The notes beneath the pieces are model-generated. The model was not told the DNA's origin, searched no databases, and was given only the letters and a program-made list of their open reading frames with translations. Below, piece by piece: positions 30,564-39,448 of a stretch of DNA of 64,000 nt. The stretch spans positions 40,872-104,871 of the forward strand of contig NZ_FWFZ01000013.1 in assembly GCF_900172355.1 (NCBI RefSeq), in the 5' to 3' direction. The position numbers and the translations under genes are program-made. Numbering within the stretch: position 1 is the first letter of the stretch; each line of letters begins with the position of its first letter. This DNA comes from Roseisalinus antarcticus. GTDB lineage: Bacteria; Pseudomonadota; Alphaproteobacteria; Rhodobacterales; Rhodobacteraceae.

Positions 30564-30581
30564 TCCAGGGAGGAGATAATC

Positions 30582-31814
30582 GTGAAACTGACCACTAAAC
30601 TTCTGGCTGCTAGCGCTATCGTAAGCGCCAGTTCGGCCTATGCGGTCGACCTCGAGGTCATGCACTGGTGGACCTCCGGCGGTGAAGCCGCTGCAGTCAA
30701 CGAACTTGCCAAGGCCGTGAACGAGAATACCGAGCACAACTGGATCGACGGCGCCATCGCCGGCGGCGGCGACACCGCCCGTCCGGTCATGGTCTCGCGC
30801 ATCATTGGTGGCGACCCGCCGGCCGCGTTCCAGTTCAACCACGGCCTGCAGGCCCAGGAACTGATCGAAGCCGGCCTGATGCTCGACCTCACCGACGTTG
30901 CGGAAGCCGAAGGCTGGGAAGACATGGTCAACCCCGCGTCGCTTCTCGATGCCTGCACCTACGAGGGCCGGGTTTACTGCGCCCCTGTAAACATCCACTC
31001 TTGGCAGTGGATGTGGCTGTCGAACGGCGCTTTCGAAGAAGCCGGCCTTGAAGTCCCCGAGACCTGGACAGAGTTCGTCGCCGACGCCGACGCCCTGCGC
31101 GAGGCCGGTATCGTACCGCTCGCCATGGGTGGTCAGTCGTGGCAGCAGAACGGCTCCTTTGGGGTGATGGCCGTGGCGCTCGCCGGTCTCGACAACCTTC
31201 TCGCGGTCAACCGTGACAAGGACGCCTCCGTTGTTCGCGGCGAAGCTTACGGTGAGGTCTTCCAGGCCTTTGCCGACGCCCGCGAAATGGCCGAGGGCCT
31301 CGACGTGCAGGACTGGAACCAGGCGACCAATGCCGTGATCACCGGCACCGCTGCCGCGCAGATCATGGGTGACTGGGCTCAGGGCGAATTCGCCGTGGCC
31401 GGGATGACGGCTGGTGAAGACTACTCCTGCCTGCCGGGCCTGGGCGAGATCGCCATCCTCGATACGGGCGGAGACGCGTTCTATTTCCCCGTCACCGGCG
31501 ACCCGGAGATCGAAGCCGCCCAGAAGGAGATGGCTGCGCTGCTGCTGTCGCCGGAAGTCCAGGTGGCCTTCAACTCCGTCAAGGGCTCGCTGCCGATCCG
31601 CGGCGACGTCGACCTGACCTCCGTGAACGATTGCACCCAGAAAGGTCTCGACCTTCTGGCCAACGGCGACACGATGCCGTCGGGCAACCAGCTGCTCTCG
31701 CCGGACACGACGACCCAGCTCAACGACCTGATGACCGAGTTCTGGAACACGCCCTCGATGACGGCAGAAGACGCTCAGGAGCGTTACGCCCAGATCATCG
31801 AAAGCGCCAACTGA
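30582..31814 (+). CDS. Sugar ABC transporter substrate-binding protein (family 1)
   Basis: 410 residues. A signal peptide (GTG start; VKLTTKLLAASAIVSASSAY, cleavage near AYA) precedes a type 1 solute-binding protein: LEVMHWWTSGGEAAAVNELA, VMVSRIIGGDPPAAFQFNHG and a Trp-rich ligand cleft (HSWQWMWLSNGAFEEAG, GGQSWQQNGSFGVMAV). It delivers sugar or oligosaccharide from the periplasm to the permease pair downstream. The site AGGGAGGAG is strong, and third codon positions look less extreme in GC than in neighbours, consistent with high expression. Confidence 0.93.
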   Translation: MKLTTKLLAASAIVSASSAYAVDLEVMHWWTSGGEAAAVNELAKAVNENTEHNWIDGAIAGGGDTARPVMVSRIIGGDPPAAFQFNHGLQAQELIEAGLMLDLTDVAEAEGWEDMVNPASLLDACTYEGRVYCAPVNIHSWQWMWLSNGAFEEAGLEVPETWTEFVADADALREAGIVPLAMGGQSWQQNGSFGVMAVALAGLDNLLAVNRDKDASVVRGEAYGEVFQAFADAREMAEGLDVQDWNQATNAVITGTAAAQIMGDWAQGEFAVAGMTAGEDYSCLPGLGEIAILDTGGDAFYFPVTGDPEIEAAQKEMAALLLSPEVQVAFNSVKGSLPIRGDVDLTSVNDCTQKGLDLLANGDTMPSGNQLLSPDTTTQLNDLMTEFWNTPSMTAEDAQERYAQIIESAN

Positions 31815-31837
31815 TCCAGGCCTGTCATAACTGACGG

Positions 31838-31860
31838 ATGGGCCCCCAAGCGGGGCCCAT
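31838..31860 (+). terminator. Intercistronic hairpin between binding protein and permease
   Basis: ATGGGCCCC (31838-31846) pairs perfectly with GGGGCCCAT (31852-31860) around a five-base loop, followed by TCCTT. In ABC sugar operons such a hairpin often protects or limits the transcript so that the binding protein is made in excess over the permeases. Confidence 0.7.
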
Positions 31861-31911
31861 TCCTTAAGGCCCGTGCCTGGATGATCGGCAGGGCTACCTC
31901 GGGAGGGTATC

Positions 31912-32850
31912 ATGGCAATCGCCGACGATTCCGGCCGCGCGCCGGCGAATGGAGGGACGAGGGGCGCCCGGCGTCCCATGCGGATCTTCCGAAATCTCTG
32001 GTCCAAGATCGCGCTGCTGCCGATGATCGCCACCGCCGTCATCATCTTCTTCGGCGGGACAATCTGGACGGTGGTCTATTCCTTCACGAGTTCGGGCCTG
32101 CTTCCGCGCCGTGACTGGGTCGGCCTCGCACAGTACGAACGGCTGTGGTCGACCGCCAAATGGATCATCTCGATCCAGAACCTCGCGCTCTACGGTTTCT
32201 TCAGCCTGATCTTCACGCTGGTCATCGGCTTCGTCCTCGCGGCCCTGCTCGACCGCAAGATCCGGTTCGAGGATACGTTCCGGACCATCTTCCTTTACCC
32301 GTTCGCCCTGTCGTTCATCGTCACCGGCCTGGTGTGGCAGTGGATCCTGAACCCCGAGTTCGGCGTGCAGGGTGTGGTTCGCGACCTTGGCTGGACGAGC
32401 TTTACCTTCAACCCGCTGAACGACCCCGACATCGTCATGTTCGGCCTGTTGATCGCCGGTCTCTGGCAGGGCACCGGCCTTATCATGTGCATCATGCTCG
32501 CCGGCATGCGCGGCATCGACGACGATATCTGGAAGGCCAGCCGCGTCGACGGCATCCCCGCGTGGAAGACCTACGTGAAGATCATCATTCCGATGATGCG
32601 TCCGGTCTTCGTCACCTCGGTCGTGCTCATCGCGTCGGGCATCATCAAGCTTTATGACCTCGTCGTCGCCCAGACCTCGGGCGGGCCCGGCATCAGCTCC
32701 GAAGTGCCCGCGAAATACGTCATGCAGGCGATGTTCGGCGGCCAGAACCTTGGCCAGGGCTTCGCGGCCTCCACGATGATGCTTCTGAGCGTCGTCATCA
32801 TCCTGGTCCCATGGGCCCTTCTCGAATTCGGAGGACGCAAGCGTGGCTAA
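31912..32850 (+). CDS. Sugar ABC transporter permease, MalF-type
   Basis: 312 residues with six hydrophobic segments (for example IALLPMIATAVIIFFGGTIW and FSLIFTLVIGFVLAALLD). The EAA loop that contacts the ATPase reads as DIWKASRVDGIPAWKTYVKI. It forms the inner-membrane channel with the next permease. GGGAGG stands before ATG; its end overlaps the next gene's GTG start. Confidence 0.93.
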   Translation: MAIADDSGRAPANGGTRGARRPMRIFRNLWSKIALLPMIATAVIIFFGGTIWTVVYSFTSSGLLPRRDWVGLAQYERLWSTAKWIISIQNLALYGFFSLIFTLVIGFVLAALLDRKIRFEDTFRTIFLYPFALSFIVTGLVWQWILNPEFGVQGVVRDLGWTSFTFNPLNDPDIVMFGLLIAGLWQGTGLIMCIMLAGMRGIDDDIWKASRVDGIPAWKTYVKIIIPMMRPVFVTSVVLIASGIIKLYDLVVAQTSGGPGISSEVPAKYVMQAMFGGQNLGQGFAASTMMLLSVVIILVPWALLEFGGRKRG

Positions 32851-33871
32851 ATCCGGAATGCGCGCCAGCACGCTCGCCGCGGAGGATCCGATCACGGATC
32901 GCCTTGGCGACGGCCCACGTGGCCCCCGCCCCAAGAGCGCCTTCAGCCGCCGGAACATCGTTCTTTACGGCACGCTGATCATCGTCTCGATCTATTACCT
33001 CCTGCCGCTTTACGTGATGCTCGTCACGTCGCTTAAGGACATGGCCGAGATCCGCGTGGGCAACGTGTTTTCGCCGCCGGTCGAGATCACCTGGGAGCCT
33101 TGGGTCAAGGCCTGGTCCGAGGCCTGCACAGGGGTGAACTGCGACGGGCTGAGCCGGGGGTTCTGGAACTCCGTCCGGATCCTCATCCCCTCGCTGATCC
33201 TGTCGATGTCCCTCGCGCTGGTCTCGGGGTACGCGCTGTCGAAATGGCGCTTCAAGGGGTCCGAGGTCTTCTTCACCATGCTCCTCGTTGGCGCCTTCAT
33301 CCCCTACCAGGTCATGCTCTACCCGATCGTCATCGGCCTGCGCGAAACCGGCAACTTCTTCGGTGACGTCCTGACCTGGTTCTGGCAACCGACCTGCGGT
33401 CTCTTCTCGGAGGAATGCGGACGCATCCGGGTCCAGCTCTTCGGGTCGCTCTCAGGGCTCGTGATCGTGCACACGATCTTTGGCATGCCGATCAACGTGC
33501 TTTTGTTCCGCAACTACTTTGCGGCGATCCCTGAAGAGCTGTTCAAGGCTGCCCGCGTCGACGGGGCCGGCTTCTGGGGCATCCTCTTCCGGATCATCCT
33601 GCCGATGTCGCTGCCGATCATCGTGGTCTCGGGCATCATCCAGGTCACGGGTATCTGGAACGATTTCCTCTTCGGCGTGGTCTACACCCGGGCCGAGCAG
33701 TATCCGATGACGGTTCAGCTCAACAACATCGTCAACTCGGTGCAGGGGGTGAAGGAATACAACGTCAACATGGCGGCGACGCTTCTGACCGGCCTCGTGC
33801 CGCTCGTCGTTTACTTCTTCTCCGGCAAGCTCTTCGTCCGCGGCATCGCCGCCGGTGCGGTGAAAGGATAA
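32843..33871 (+). CDS. Sugar ABC transporter permease, MalG-type
   Basis: 342 residues, six membrane segments (NIVLYGTLIIVSIYYLLPLY near the start). The EAA loop is EELFKAARVDGAGFWGILFR. The start is GTG at 32843 with GGAGG upstream, overlapping the MalF-type gene by 8 bp. A roughly 25-residue insert with paired Cys residues (QPTCGLFSEECGRI) sits in a periplasmic loop; earlier Cys residues (EACTGVNC) suggest disulfides there. Confidence 0.93.
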   Translation: MAKSGMRASTLAAEDPITDRLGDGPRGPRPKSAFSRRNIVLYGTLIIVSIYYLLPLYVMLVTSLKDMAEIRVGNVFSPPVEITWEPWVKAWSEACTGVNCDGLSRGFWNSVRILIPSLILSMSLALVSGYALSKWRFKGSEVFFTMLLVGAFIPYQVMLYPIVIGLRETGNFFGDVLTWFWQPTCGLFSEECGRIRVQLFGSLSGLVIVHTIFGMPINVLLFRNYFAAIPEELFKAARVDGAGFWGILFRIILPMSLPIIVVSGIIQVTGIWNDFLFGVVYTRAEQYPMTVQLNNIVNSVQGVKEYNVNMAATLLTGLVPLVVYFFSGKLFVRGIAAGAVKG

Positions 33872-33875
33872 AACC

Positions 33876-34979
33876 ATGAACGACATGTCCGAAACCTCCG
33901 GCCGCAACTCCGTCGAGATCAGGCAGCTCGACCTGTCTTTCGGCGCGGTGAAGGTCCTGCAGGACCTCAACCTCGATATCCACGAGGGCGAGTTCCTGGT
34001 CCTGCTCGGCTCCTCCGGGTGCGGCAAGTCCACCCTGCTCAATTGCATCGCGGGCCTGCTGGAGATCACCGACGGCCAGATCTGGATCAAGGGCGAGAAC
34101 GTCACCTGGTCCGAACCCTCAGAACGCGGCATCGGCATGGTGTTCCAAAGCTATGCGCTCTATCCGCAGATGACGGTCGAGGGGAACCTGACCTTCGGCC
34201 TGCGCAACGCCCGCGTGCCCAAGGACGAAATCGCCCGCCGCGTCGCCCGCGCCGCCGAGGTCCTGCAGATCCAGCCGCTGCTGAAGCGCAAGCCGGGGGC
34301 GCTGTCAGGCGGTCAGCGTCAGCGGGTGGCCATCGGCCGGGCGCTGGTGCGCGACGTGGATGTGTTCCTGTTTGACGAGCCGCTGTCGAACCTCGACGCC
34401 AAGCTGCGCGCCGACCTGCGGGTGGAGCTCAAGCGCCTGCACCAGCAATTGCAGAACACCATGATCTACGTGACCCACGACCAGATCGAGGCGATGACCC
34501 TGGCCGACCGCATCGCGATCATGAAGGGCGGCAAGATCATGCAGCTGGGCAGCCCGGACGAGATCTACAACCGGCCGCAGAACATCTATGTGGCCGATTT
34601 CATCGGCTCGCCCTCGATGAACTTCATGGCCGGGCGGCTGGAACGCGGCACCTTCGTCACCGAGGACCTGCGCCTGCCGATGGAGGATTACGAGTTCTCG
34701 GCGCCGCAGGTCTCGGACGGCCCCGCGATCCTGGGCATCCGCCCCGAACATGTCGTCACCGGAGGGCTGGTGCAATCGGCCCCCGTCCAGACCAGCGTCC
34801 CGGTGGACCTGGTAGAGCCCATGGGCTCGGACACGCTGGTCTATGCCCAGCTTGGCGGTGATAAGTTCCGCATCCGCATGGACGGCCATGCGACGGTCCG
34901 GATCGGCGAGACGCTGCCGATCGGCCTGGTGCCCGCCAAGGGCTCTCTCTTTGACAAGACCAGCGAGAAACGACTTTGA
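33876..34979 (+). CDS. Sugar ABC transporter ATP-binding protein, UgpC/MsmK-type
   Basis: 367 residues. Walker A is LGSSGCGKSTLLNC, the signature is ALSGGQRQRVAIGRAL and Walker B is VFLFDEPLSNLDAKL, with HDQIEAMTLADRI as the H-loop. The C-terminal 130 residues form the TOBE/OB regulatory domain of the MalK group (ILGIRPEHVVTGG). It powers the MalF/MalG-type permease. Its stop TGA overlaps the TTG start of the GH2 gene. Confidence 0.95.
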   Translation: MNDMSETSGRNSVEIRQLDLSFGAVKVLQDLNLDIHEGEFLVLLGSSGCGKSTLLNCIAGLLEITDGQIWIKGENVTWSEPSERGIGMVFQSYALYPQMTVEGNLTFGLRNARVPKDEIARRVARAAEVLQIQPLLKRKPGALSGGQRQRVAIGRALVRDVDVFLFDEPLSNLDAKLRADLRVELKRLHQQLQNTMIYVTHDQIEAMTLADRIAIMKGGKIMQLGSPDEIYNRPQNIYVADFIGSPSMNFMAGRLERGTFVTEDLRLPMEDYEFSAPQVSDGPAILGIRPEHVVTGGLVQSAPVQTSVPVDLVEPMGSDTLVYAQLGGDKFRIRMDGHATVRIGETLPIGLVPAKGSLFDKTSEKRL

Positions 34980-37396
34980 CCCAAGCCCCTGCGCCCGACG
35001 GCATCGACCTGTCGGGCACCTGGATCCTCTCGGACGCGAGCGGCGACTACAGCTGTGACGCCACCATTCCCGGTGACGCCATCTCGGCATTGGCCAGCGC
35101 CGGCCTGATCCCCGACCCCTACTGGGGCCGGAACGAGTATGGCCTGCGCTGGATCGCCGACCGCGACTGGACGATCCGCCGCACGGTGGACCTTGACGAC
35201 ACCGGCCTGGCCCTGGTGCTGTCCGGGCTCGATACGGTCGTGACGGTGCGCTGGAACGGAGAGACGGTGCTGGAGGCCACGAACAGCTTCCGCAGCTACC
35301 GGGTCGACCTCGGCGATGTGGCCCGCCCGGGCAGCAACACGGTCGAGATCGTGTTCCATTCCAGCACCGCCGCCGCCGACGCGCTGCAGGCGGCACAGCC
35401 GTTCTACATCCCCTACCAGGCAAGCAACTCGCCGATTCCGAACGGCAACATGCTGCGCAAGGTGCAATGCGATTACGGCTGGGACTGGAACATCGCGCTG
35501 GCGCCCTTTGGCCTTTACGGCGACATCCGGCTGGAGCAGCTGGGGGCCCCGCGCATCCCCCGCATCGACGTGGTCCAGGACCATGGGCAAGGCACGGTCT
35601 CGCTTGGCGTCACCGTCCATGTCGAGGATGCCGAGGATGCCGAGGACGAGGAATATGCCATCACCTTCGCCGGGCAGACCCTGACCGGAATCGTCGAGGG
35701 CCCCGCCGTATCCGCCTGGTTCGATATAGAGAACCCCGCCCTCTGGTGGCCGGCCGGGCAGGGCCCCCAGCCGCTGCACGAGCTGACCGTCACCGTCGGC
35801 GGCACGGCCGAGACCCGCCGCATCGGTCTGCGCACCGTCGAGCTGCTGACGGATCCCGACCCCGCCGGCTCGCGCTTTGCGTTCCGCGTGAATGGGCGCG
35901 AGGTCTTCATGAAGGGCGCGAACTGGATCCCCGCCGACGCGCTGGCGGGCCGGATCGACCGGGACGCGGTGCGCGGCCTGCTGCAATCGGCGGTCGACGC
36001 CAACATGAACATGATCCGGGTCTGGGGCGGCGGTCGATACGAGCCGACCTGGTTCTACGACCTCTGCGACGAGATGGGGCTGATGGTCTGGCAGGATTTC
36101 ATGTTCTCCTGCAACCTCTACCCCTCCACCCCCGCGTTCCTGGCCGAGGTCCGCGCCGAGGTGGCCGAGAACGTCGCCCGTATGCACCACCACGCCTGCA
36201 TCGCCCTGTGGTGCGGCGATAACGAGCTGGTGGGCGCGCTGACCTGGTTCCCCGAAAGCGTGAAGGACCGTGACCGCTACCTGGTCAACTACGACCGCCT
36301 GAACCGCACCATCGAAGAGACGCTGAAGGCCACCGACCCGACCGCGATCTGGTGGCCCTCCTCACCCTGCCCCGGCCCGCTGAACTTCGGCGACAGCTGG
36401 CATGACGACGGCAACGGCGACATGCACTTCTGGTCGGTCTGGCACGAGGGCCGCGATTTCGAGCATTACCGCGACGTCTCGCCCCGGTTCTGTTCCGAAT
36501 TCGGCTTTCAATCCTACCCGTCGATACAGGCGATCCGCCGCTTCGCCGGGCCCGAAGACATGAACATCGCCGCCCCGGTGCTGGAATCGCATCAGAAGAA
36601 CGCGGGCGGCAACGCCCGCATCGCCGAGACCATGTTCCGCTACTTCCGCTGGCCGGAAAAGTTCGAGGATTTCGTCTGGCTCTCGCAGATCCAGCAGGGT
36701 CTGGCGATCAAGACCGCCGTCGAGCACTGGCGCAGCCTCAAGCCGCATTGCATGGGCACGCTGATCTGGCAGCTGAACGATACCTGGCCGGTCTGCTCGT
36801 GGTCCTCGCTGGACCATGGCGGCGGCTGGAAGATGCTGCACTACATGGCCCGGGACTTCTATGCGCCGGTCCGCGTCGTCGTGCGCCCCGAGGTCGACGC
36901 GTGGGAGATCGTGGCGATCAACGACCGGCCCGAGCCGGCACGGGTCACCGTCGAGGTGACGGCACTGGACATGTCCGGCCGCAAGCGCGTCCTGGCAGAG
37001 CTTGGCGCCACGATCGAGGCCGAGGCCGAGATGATCGGCGAAATCGCCCTCGATGCGCTGGAGGAGGGCGAGGTGATGGTGATCGACTGGACCGGGCCCA
37101 TGGGCCGCTCCAGCGACATCTTCGCGCCGAAGCCCTGGAAGACCTACATGCTGAACCCGCCCGGGATCGCGTTGGCCCAGACCCGGAACGACGACGGCGT
37201 CTGGACCGTCGAGCTGAGCGCCGAGACCGCCCCGGCCTTCTTCGTGACGGTCGAGGCCGACGTGCCGGGCCGGTTCTCCGACGCGGCGTTCCACATGACC
37301 GACAGCACGGGCGCCGCGCTGACCTTCGTGCCGGCCGACCCCTCCGCGCGGCCCGCATTCACCCTGCGGCATCTGCATGCCGCAACCACGGCCTGA
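34976..37396 (+). CDS. Glycoside hydrolase family 2, beta-mannosidase-type
   Basis: 806 residues, start TTG at 34976 overlapping the ATPase stop. Sugar-binding and immunoglobulin-like domains come first (PGDAISALASAGLIPDPYWG, GLDTVVTVRWNGETVLEATN), then the TIM barrel. The acid/base is Glu417 in LWCGDNELVGALTWF and the nucleophile is Glu508 in FCSEFGFQSYPS. This pattern and the closing MGTLIWQLNDTWPVCSWSS block match GH2 beta-mannosidases. There is no signal peptide, so it hydrolyses imported beta-mannosides or related glycosides in the cytoplasm. Confidence 0.92.
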   Translation: MTQAPAPDGIDLSGTWILSDASGDYSCDATIPGDAISALASAGLIPDPYWGRNEYGLRWIADRDWTIRRTVDLDDTGLALVLSGLDTVVTVRWNGETVLEATNSFRSYRVDLGDVARPGSNTVEIVFHSSTAAADALQAAQPFYIPYQASNSPIPNGNMLRKVQCDYGWDWNIALAPFGLYGDIRLEQLGAPRIPRIDVVQDHGQGTVSLGVTVHVEDAEDAEDEEYAITFAGQTLTGIVEGPAVSAWFDIENPALWWPAGQGPQPLHELTVTVGGTAETRRIGLRTVELLTDPDPAGSRFAFRVNGREVFMKGANWIPADALAGRIDRDAVRGLLQSAVDANMNMIRVWGGGRYEPTWFYDLCDEMGLMVWQDFMFSCNLYPSTPAFLAEVRAEVAENVARMHHHACIALWCGDNELVGALTWFPESVKDRDRYLVNYDRLNRTIEETLKATDPTAIWWPSSPCPGPLNFGDSWHDDGNGDMHFWSVWHEGRDFEHYRDVSPRFCSEFGFQSYPSIQAIRRFAGPEDMNIAAPVLESHQKNAGGNARIAETMFRYFRWPEKFEDFVWLSQIQQGLAIKTAVEHWRSLKPHCMGTLIWQLNDTWPVCSWSSLDHGGGWKMLHYMARDFYAPVRVVVRPEVDAWEIVAINDRPEPARVTVEVTALDMSGRKRVLAELGATIEAEAEMIGEIALDALEEGEVMVIDWTGPMGRSSDIFAPKPWKTYMLNPPGIALAQTRNDDGVWTVELSAETAPAFFVTVEADVPGRFSDAAFHMTDSTGAALTFVPADPSARPAFTLRHLHAATTA

Positions 37397-37412
37397 CTTC
37401 GAAAGGACCACC

Positions 37413-38159
37413 ATGACGACGATTTCCTATCAGCTCTACTGCTCGCGCAACTTCCCGCCGCTGGCCGACACGCTGACCATGCTGGCCGGCCTCGGCTACA
37501 AGGAGGTCGAGGGCTACGGCGGTCTCTACGACGACCCGGCGCGGCTGAAGGACCAGCTCACCAGCAACGGGCTGGCCATGACCACCGGCCATTTCGGCCT
37601 GTCGATGGTCGAGGATACCCCGGCCCAAGCGATCAACGTGGCCCGGACGATGGGCATGAAGGCGGTGATGGTCCCCGCCATCCCGCCCGAGATGCGGCCC
37701 ACGGACGCGGCGGGCTGGGCCGCCTTCGGCAAGCGTCTGGCCGAGGCCGGCAAGCCGGTGCTCGACGCCGGGTTCAGGTTCGGCTGGCACAACCATGCGT
37801 TCGAGTTCGACACGGTCGATGGCGACCTCCTGCCGCTGGACCTGATCCTGGCCGGGTCCGACGACCTGGGGATAGAGCTTGACCTCGGCTGGGTCCGCGT
37901 CGCCGGCCACGATCCGGTCGAGTGGATCGCCAAATACGGCCCCCGCATGATCGCCGCGCACGTCAAGGACATCGCCCCCGACGGCGAGGCCACCGACGAG
38001 GACGGCTGGGCCGACGTGGGCCACGGCATCATGGACTGGCCCGCGATCCACACCGCGTTGCAGGCGCAGAGCGTGACCCACTACGTCATCGAGCACGACA
38101 ACCCGACGGATCACGAACGTTTTGCCCGCCGGTCGCTTGCGACCGTGCAGGCTTTCTGA
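37413..38159 (+). CDS. Sugar phosphate isomerase/epimerase-family TIM-barrel protein (second copy)
   Basis: 248 residues, shorter than the leftward isomerase and clearly a different subfamily. Probable metal and substrate residues are in FGWHNHAFEFDTV, GIELDLGWVRVAGHDPVEW, MIAAHVKDIAPDG and HYVIEHDNPTD. The ATG at 37413 follows AAAGGA. It lies 16 bp after the GH2 gene and 13 bp before a Gfo/Idh/MocA gene, repeating the isomerase-dehydrogenase pairing of the other arm. Confidence 0.85.
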   Translation: MTTISYQLYCSRNFPPLADTLTMLAGLGYKEVEGYGGLYDDPARLKDQLTSNGLAMTTGHFGLSMVEDTPAQAINVARTMGMKAVMVPAIPPEMRPTDAAGWAAFGKRLAEAGKPVLDAGFRFGWHNHAFEFDTVDGDLLPLDLILAGSDDLGIELDLGWVRVAGHDPVEWIAKYGPRMIAAHVKDIAPDGEATDEDGWADVGHGIMDWPAIHTALQAQSVTHYVIEHDNPTDHERFARRSLATVQAF

Positions 38160-38172
38160 AGGAAAGACCTCA

Positions 38173-39303
38173 ATGGAAAAGCTTGGCGTTGGCATCATCG
38201 GATGCGGCAACATCTCGGCCGCCTACCTGCGGCTCGGCCCCCTGTTCAAGGCGCTCGACATGCGGGCGGTGGCGGACATCAACATGGACGCGGCCAAGGC
38301 GCGGGCCGAGGAATTCGGCGTCCGCGCCTCCTCCGTCGCCGACCTGCTGGCGGCAGAGGATATCGACGTGGTGGTGAACCTCACCATCCCGGCGGTGCAT
38401 TACCAGGTCACGCGCCAGATCCTCGAGGCGGGCAAGCACGCCTATTCGGAAAAGCCTCTGGTGCTGACCCTCGAAGAGGGCGAATCGCTGCGCGGGCTGG
38501 CCGAGGCCAGGGGCCTGCGCGTCGGCTCCGCCCCCGACACGTTCCTCGGCGGGGCGCATCAGCTGGCCCGCGCCGCGATCGACGAGGGCGCGGTGGGACG
38601 TATCATCGGCGGCACCTGCCACGTCATGGGCCACGGGATGGAGGCCTGGCACCCCAACCCCGACTTCTTCTATCAGCCCGGCGCGGGGCCGGTCCTGGAT
38701 ATCGGGCCCTACTACGTCACCAACCTGATCCAGCTGATCGGACCGGTGAAACAGGTGACGGCCATGGCCTCGGCCACCTTCCCGACGCGCACCATCGGCA
38801 ATGGCCCGCGCGAGGGCGAGACCGTGACCGTGAACACCCCCACCAACATCCACGCCATCCTCGAATTCGCCAACGGCGCCATCGTGACCCTGGGCGCCAG
38901 CTGGGATGTCTGGTCCCATGACCACGCCAACATGGAGCTTTACGGCGAGGACGGGTCGATCTTCGTTCCCGACCCGAACTTCTTCGGCGGCGCGGTCGAG
39001 GTGGCCGGCCCCGGCGTCGACCGCCACCCGCTACCGGAACGCGATCACCCGTTCGGCATCCCGAATCAGGACGACAAGACGCGCTTTGTGGCCAACTATC
39101 GCTGTGCCGGGCTGGCGGACATGGCCCAGGCCGTGGCCGAGGGGCGTAACCATCGCTGCGACATCGACCTGGCCGTTCACGCGGTCGACGTGATGACCGG
39201 CATCCTCAGAGCTGCCGAAACCGGGGAATTCGTCGCGATGACGACCACATGCGAGCGCCCCGAGGCCCTGTCGCCCACCGACGCGGCCGCATTGCTCGCC
39301 TGA
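38173..39303 (+). CDS. Gfo/Idh/MocA-family oxidoreductase (second copy)
   Basis: 376 residues. The Rossmann motif is LGVGIIGCGNISAAYLRLGP, the catalytic Lys is in HAYSEKPLVLTLEEGE, and the C-terminal domain has VLDIGPYYVTNLIQLIGPVK. The pattern fits dehydrogenases acting on a sugar hydroxyl with NAD(P). It is the last gene of the rightward arm, followed by a hairpin. Confidence 0.9.
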   Translation: MEKLGVGIIGCGNISAAYLRLGPLFKALDMRAVADINMDAAKARAEEFGVRASSVADLLAAEDIDVVVNLTIPAVHYQVTRQILEAGKHAYSEKPLVLTLEEGESLRGLAEARGLRVGSAPDTFLGGAHQLARAAIDEGAVGRIIGGTCHVMGHGMEAWHPNPDFFYQPGAGPVLDIGPYYVTNLIQLIGPVKQVTAMASATFPTRTIGNGPREGETVTVNTPTNIHAILEFANGAIVTLGASWDVWSHDHANMELYGEDGSIFVPDPNFFGGAVEVAGPGVDRHPLPERDHPFGIPNQDDKTRFVANYRCAGLADMAQAVAEGRNHRCDIDLAVHAVDVMTGILRAAETGEFVAMTTTCERPEALSPTDAAALLA

Positions 39304-39344
39304 TCTATACCGGACCTTAACCGGAACAGAGCGACACATTCGGT

Positions 39345-39371
39345 GCCTGTCGGGGATCCTCCCCGGCAGGC
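39345..39371 (+). terminator. Hairpin at the end of the glycoside operon
   Basis: A 12-bp stem (39345-39356 with 39360-39371, one G-U pair) and a three-base loop. It lacks a following T-run, so termination may be partial or Rho-assisted. Confidence 0.6.
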
Positions 39372-39448
39372 GCCGGATCATGGCCATCTGACGCGCCCCG
39401 CGCGCCACCCGCAAGCCACGACCTCCGGCATTGCGATGGAGCCGTGCG

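Noticed and set aside
30186..32045. 619-codon minus-strand frame over the ABC binding protein
   Set aside because: Shadow of the plus-strand binding-protein gene. It runs from the LacI coding region, where its last residues are out of frame with LacI.
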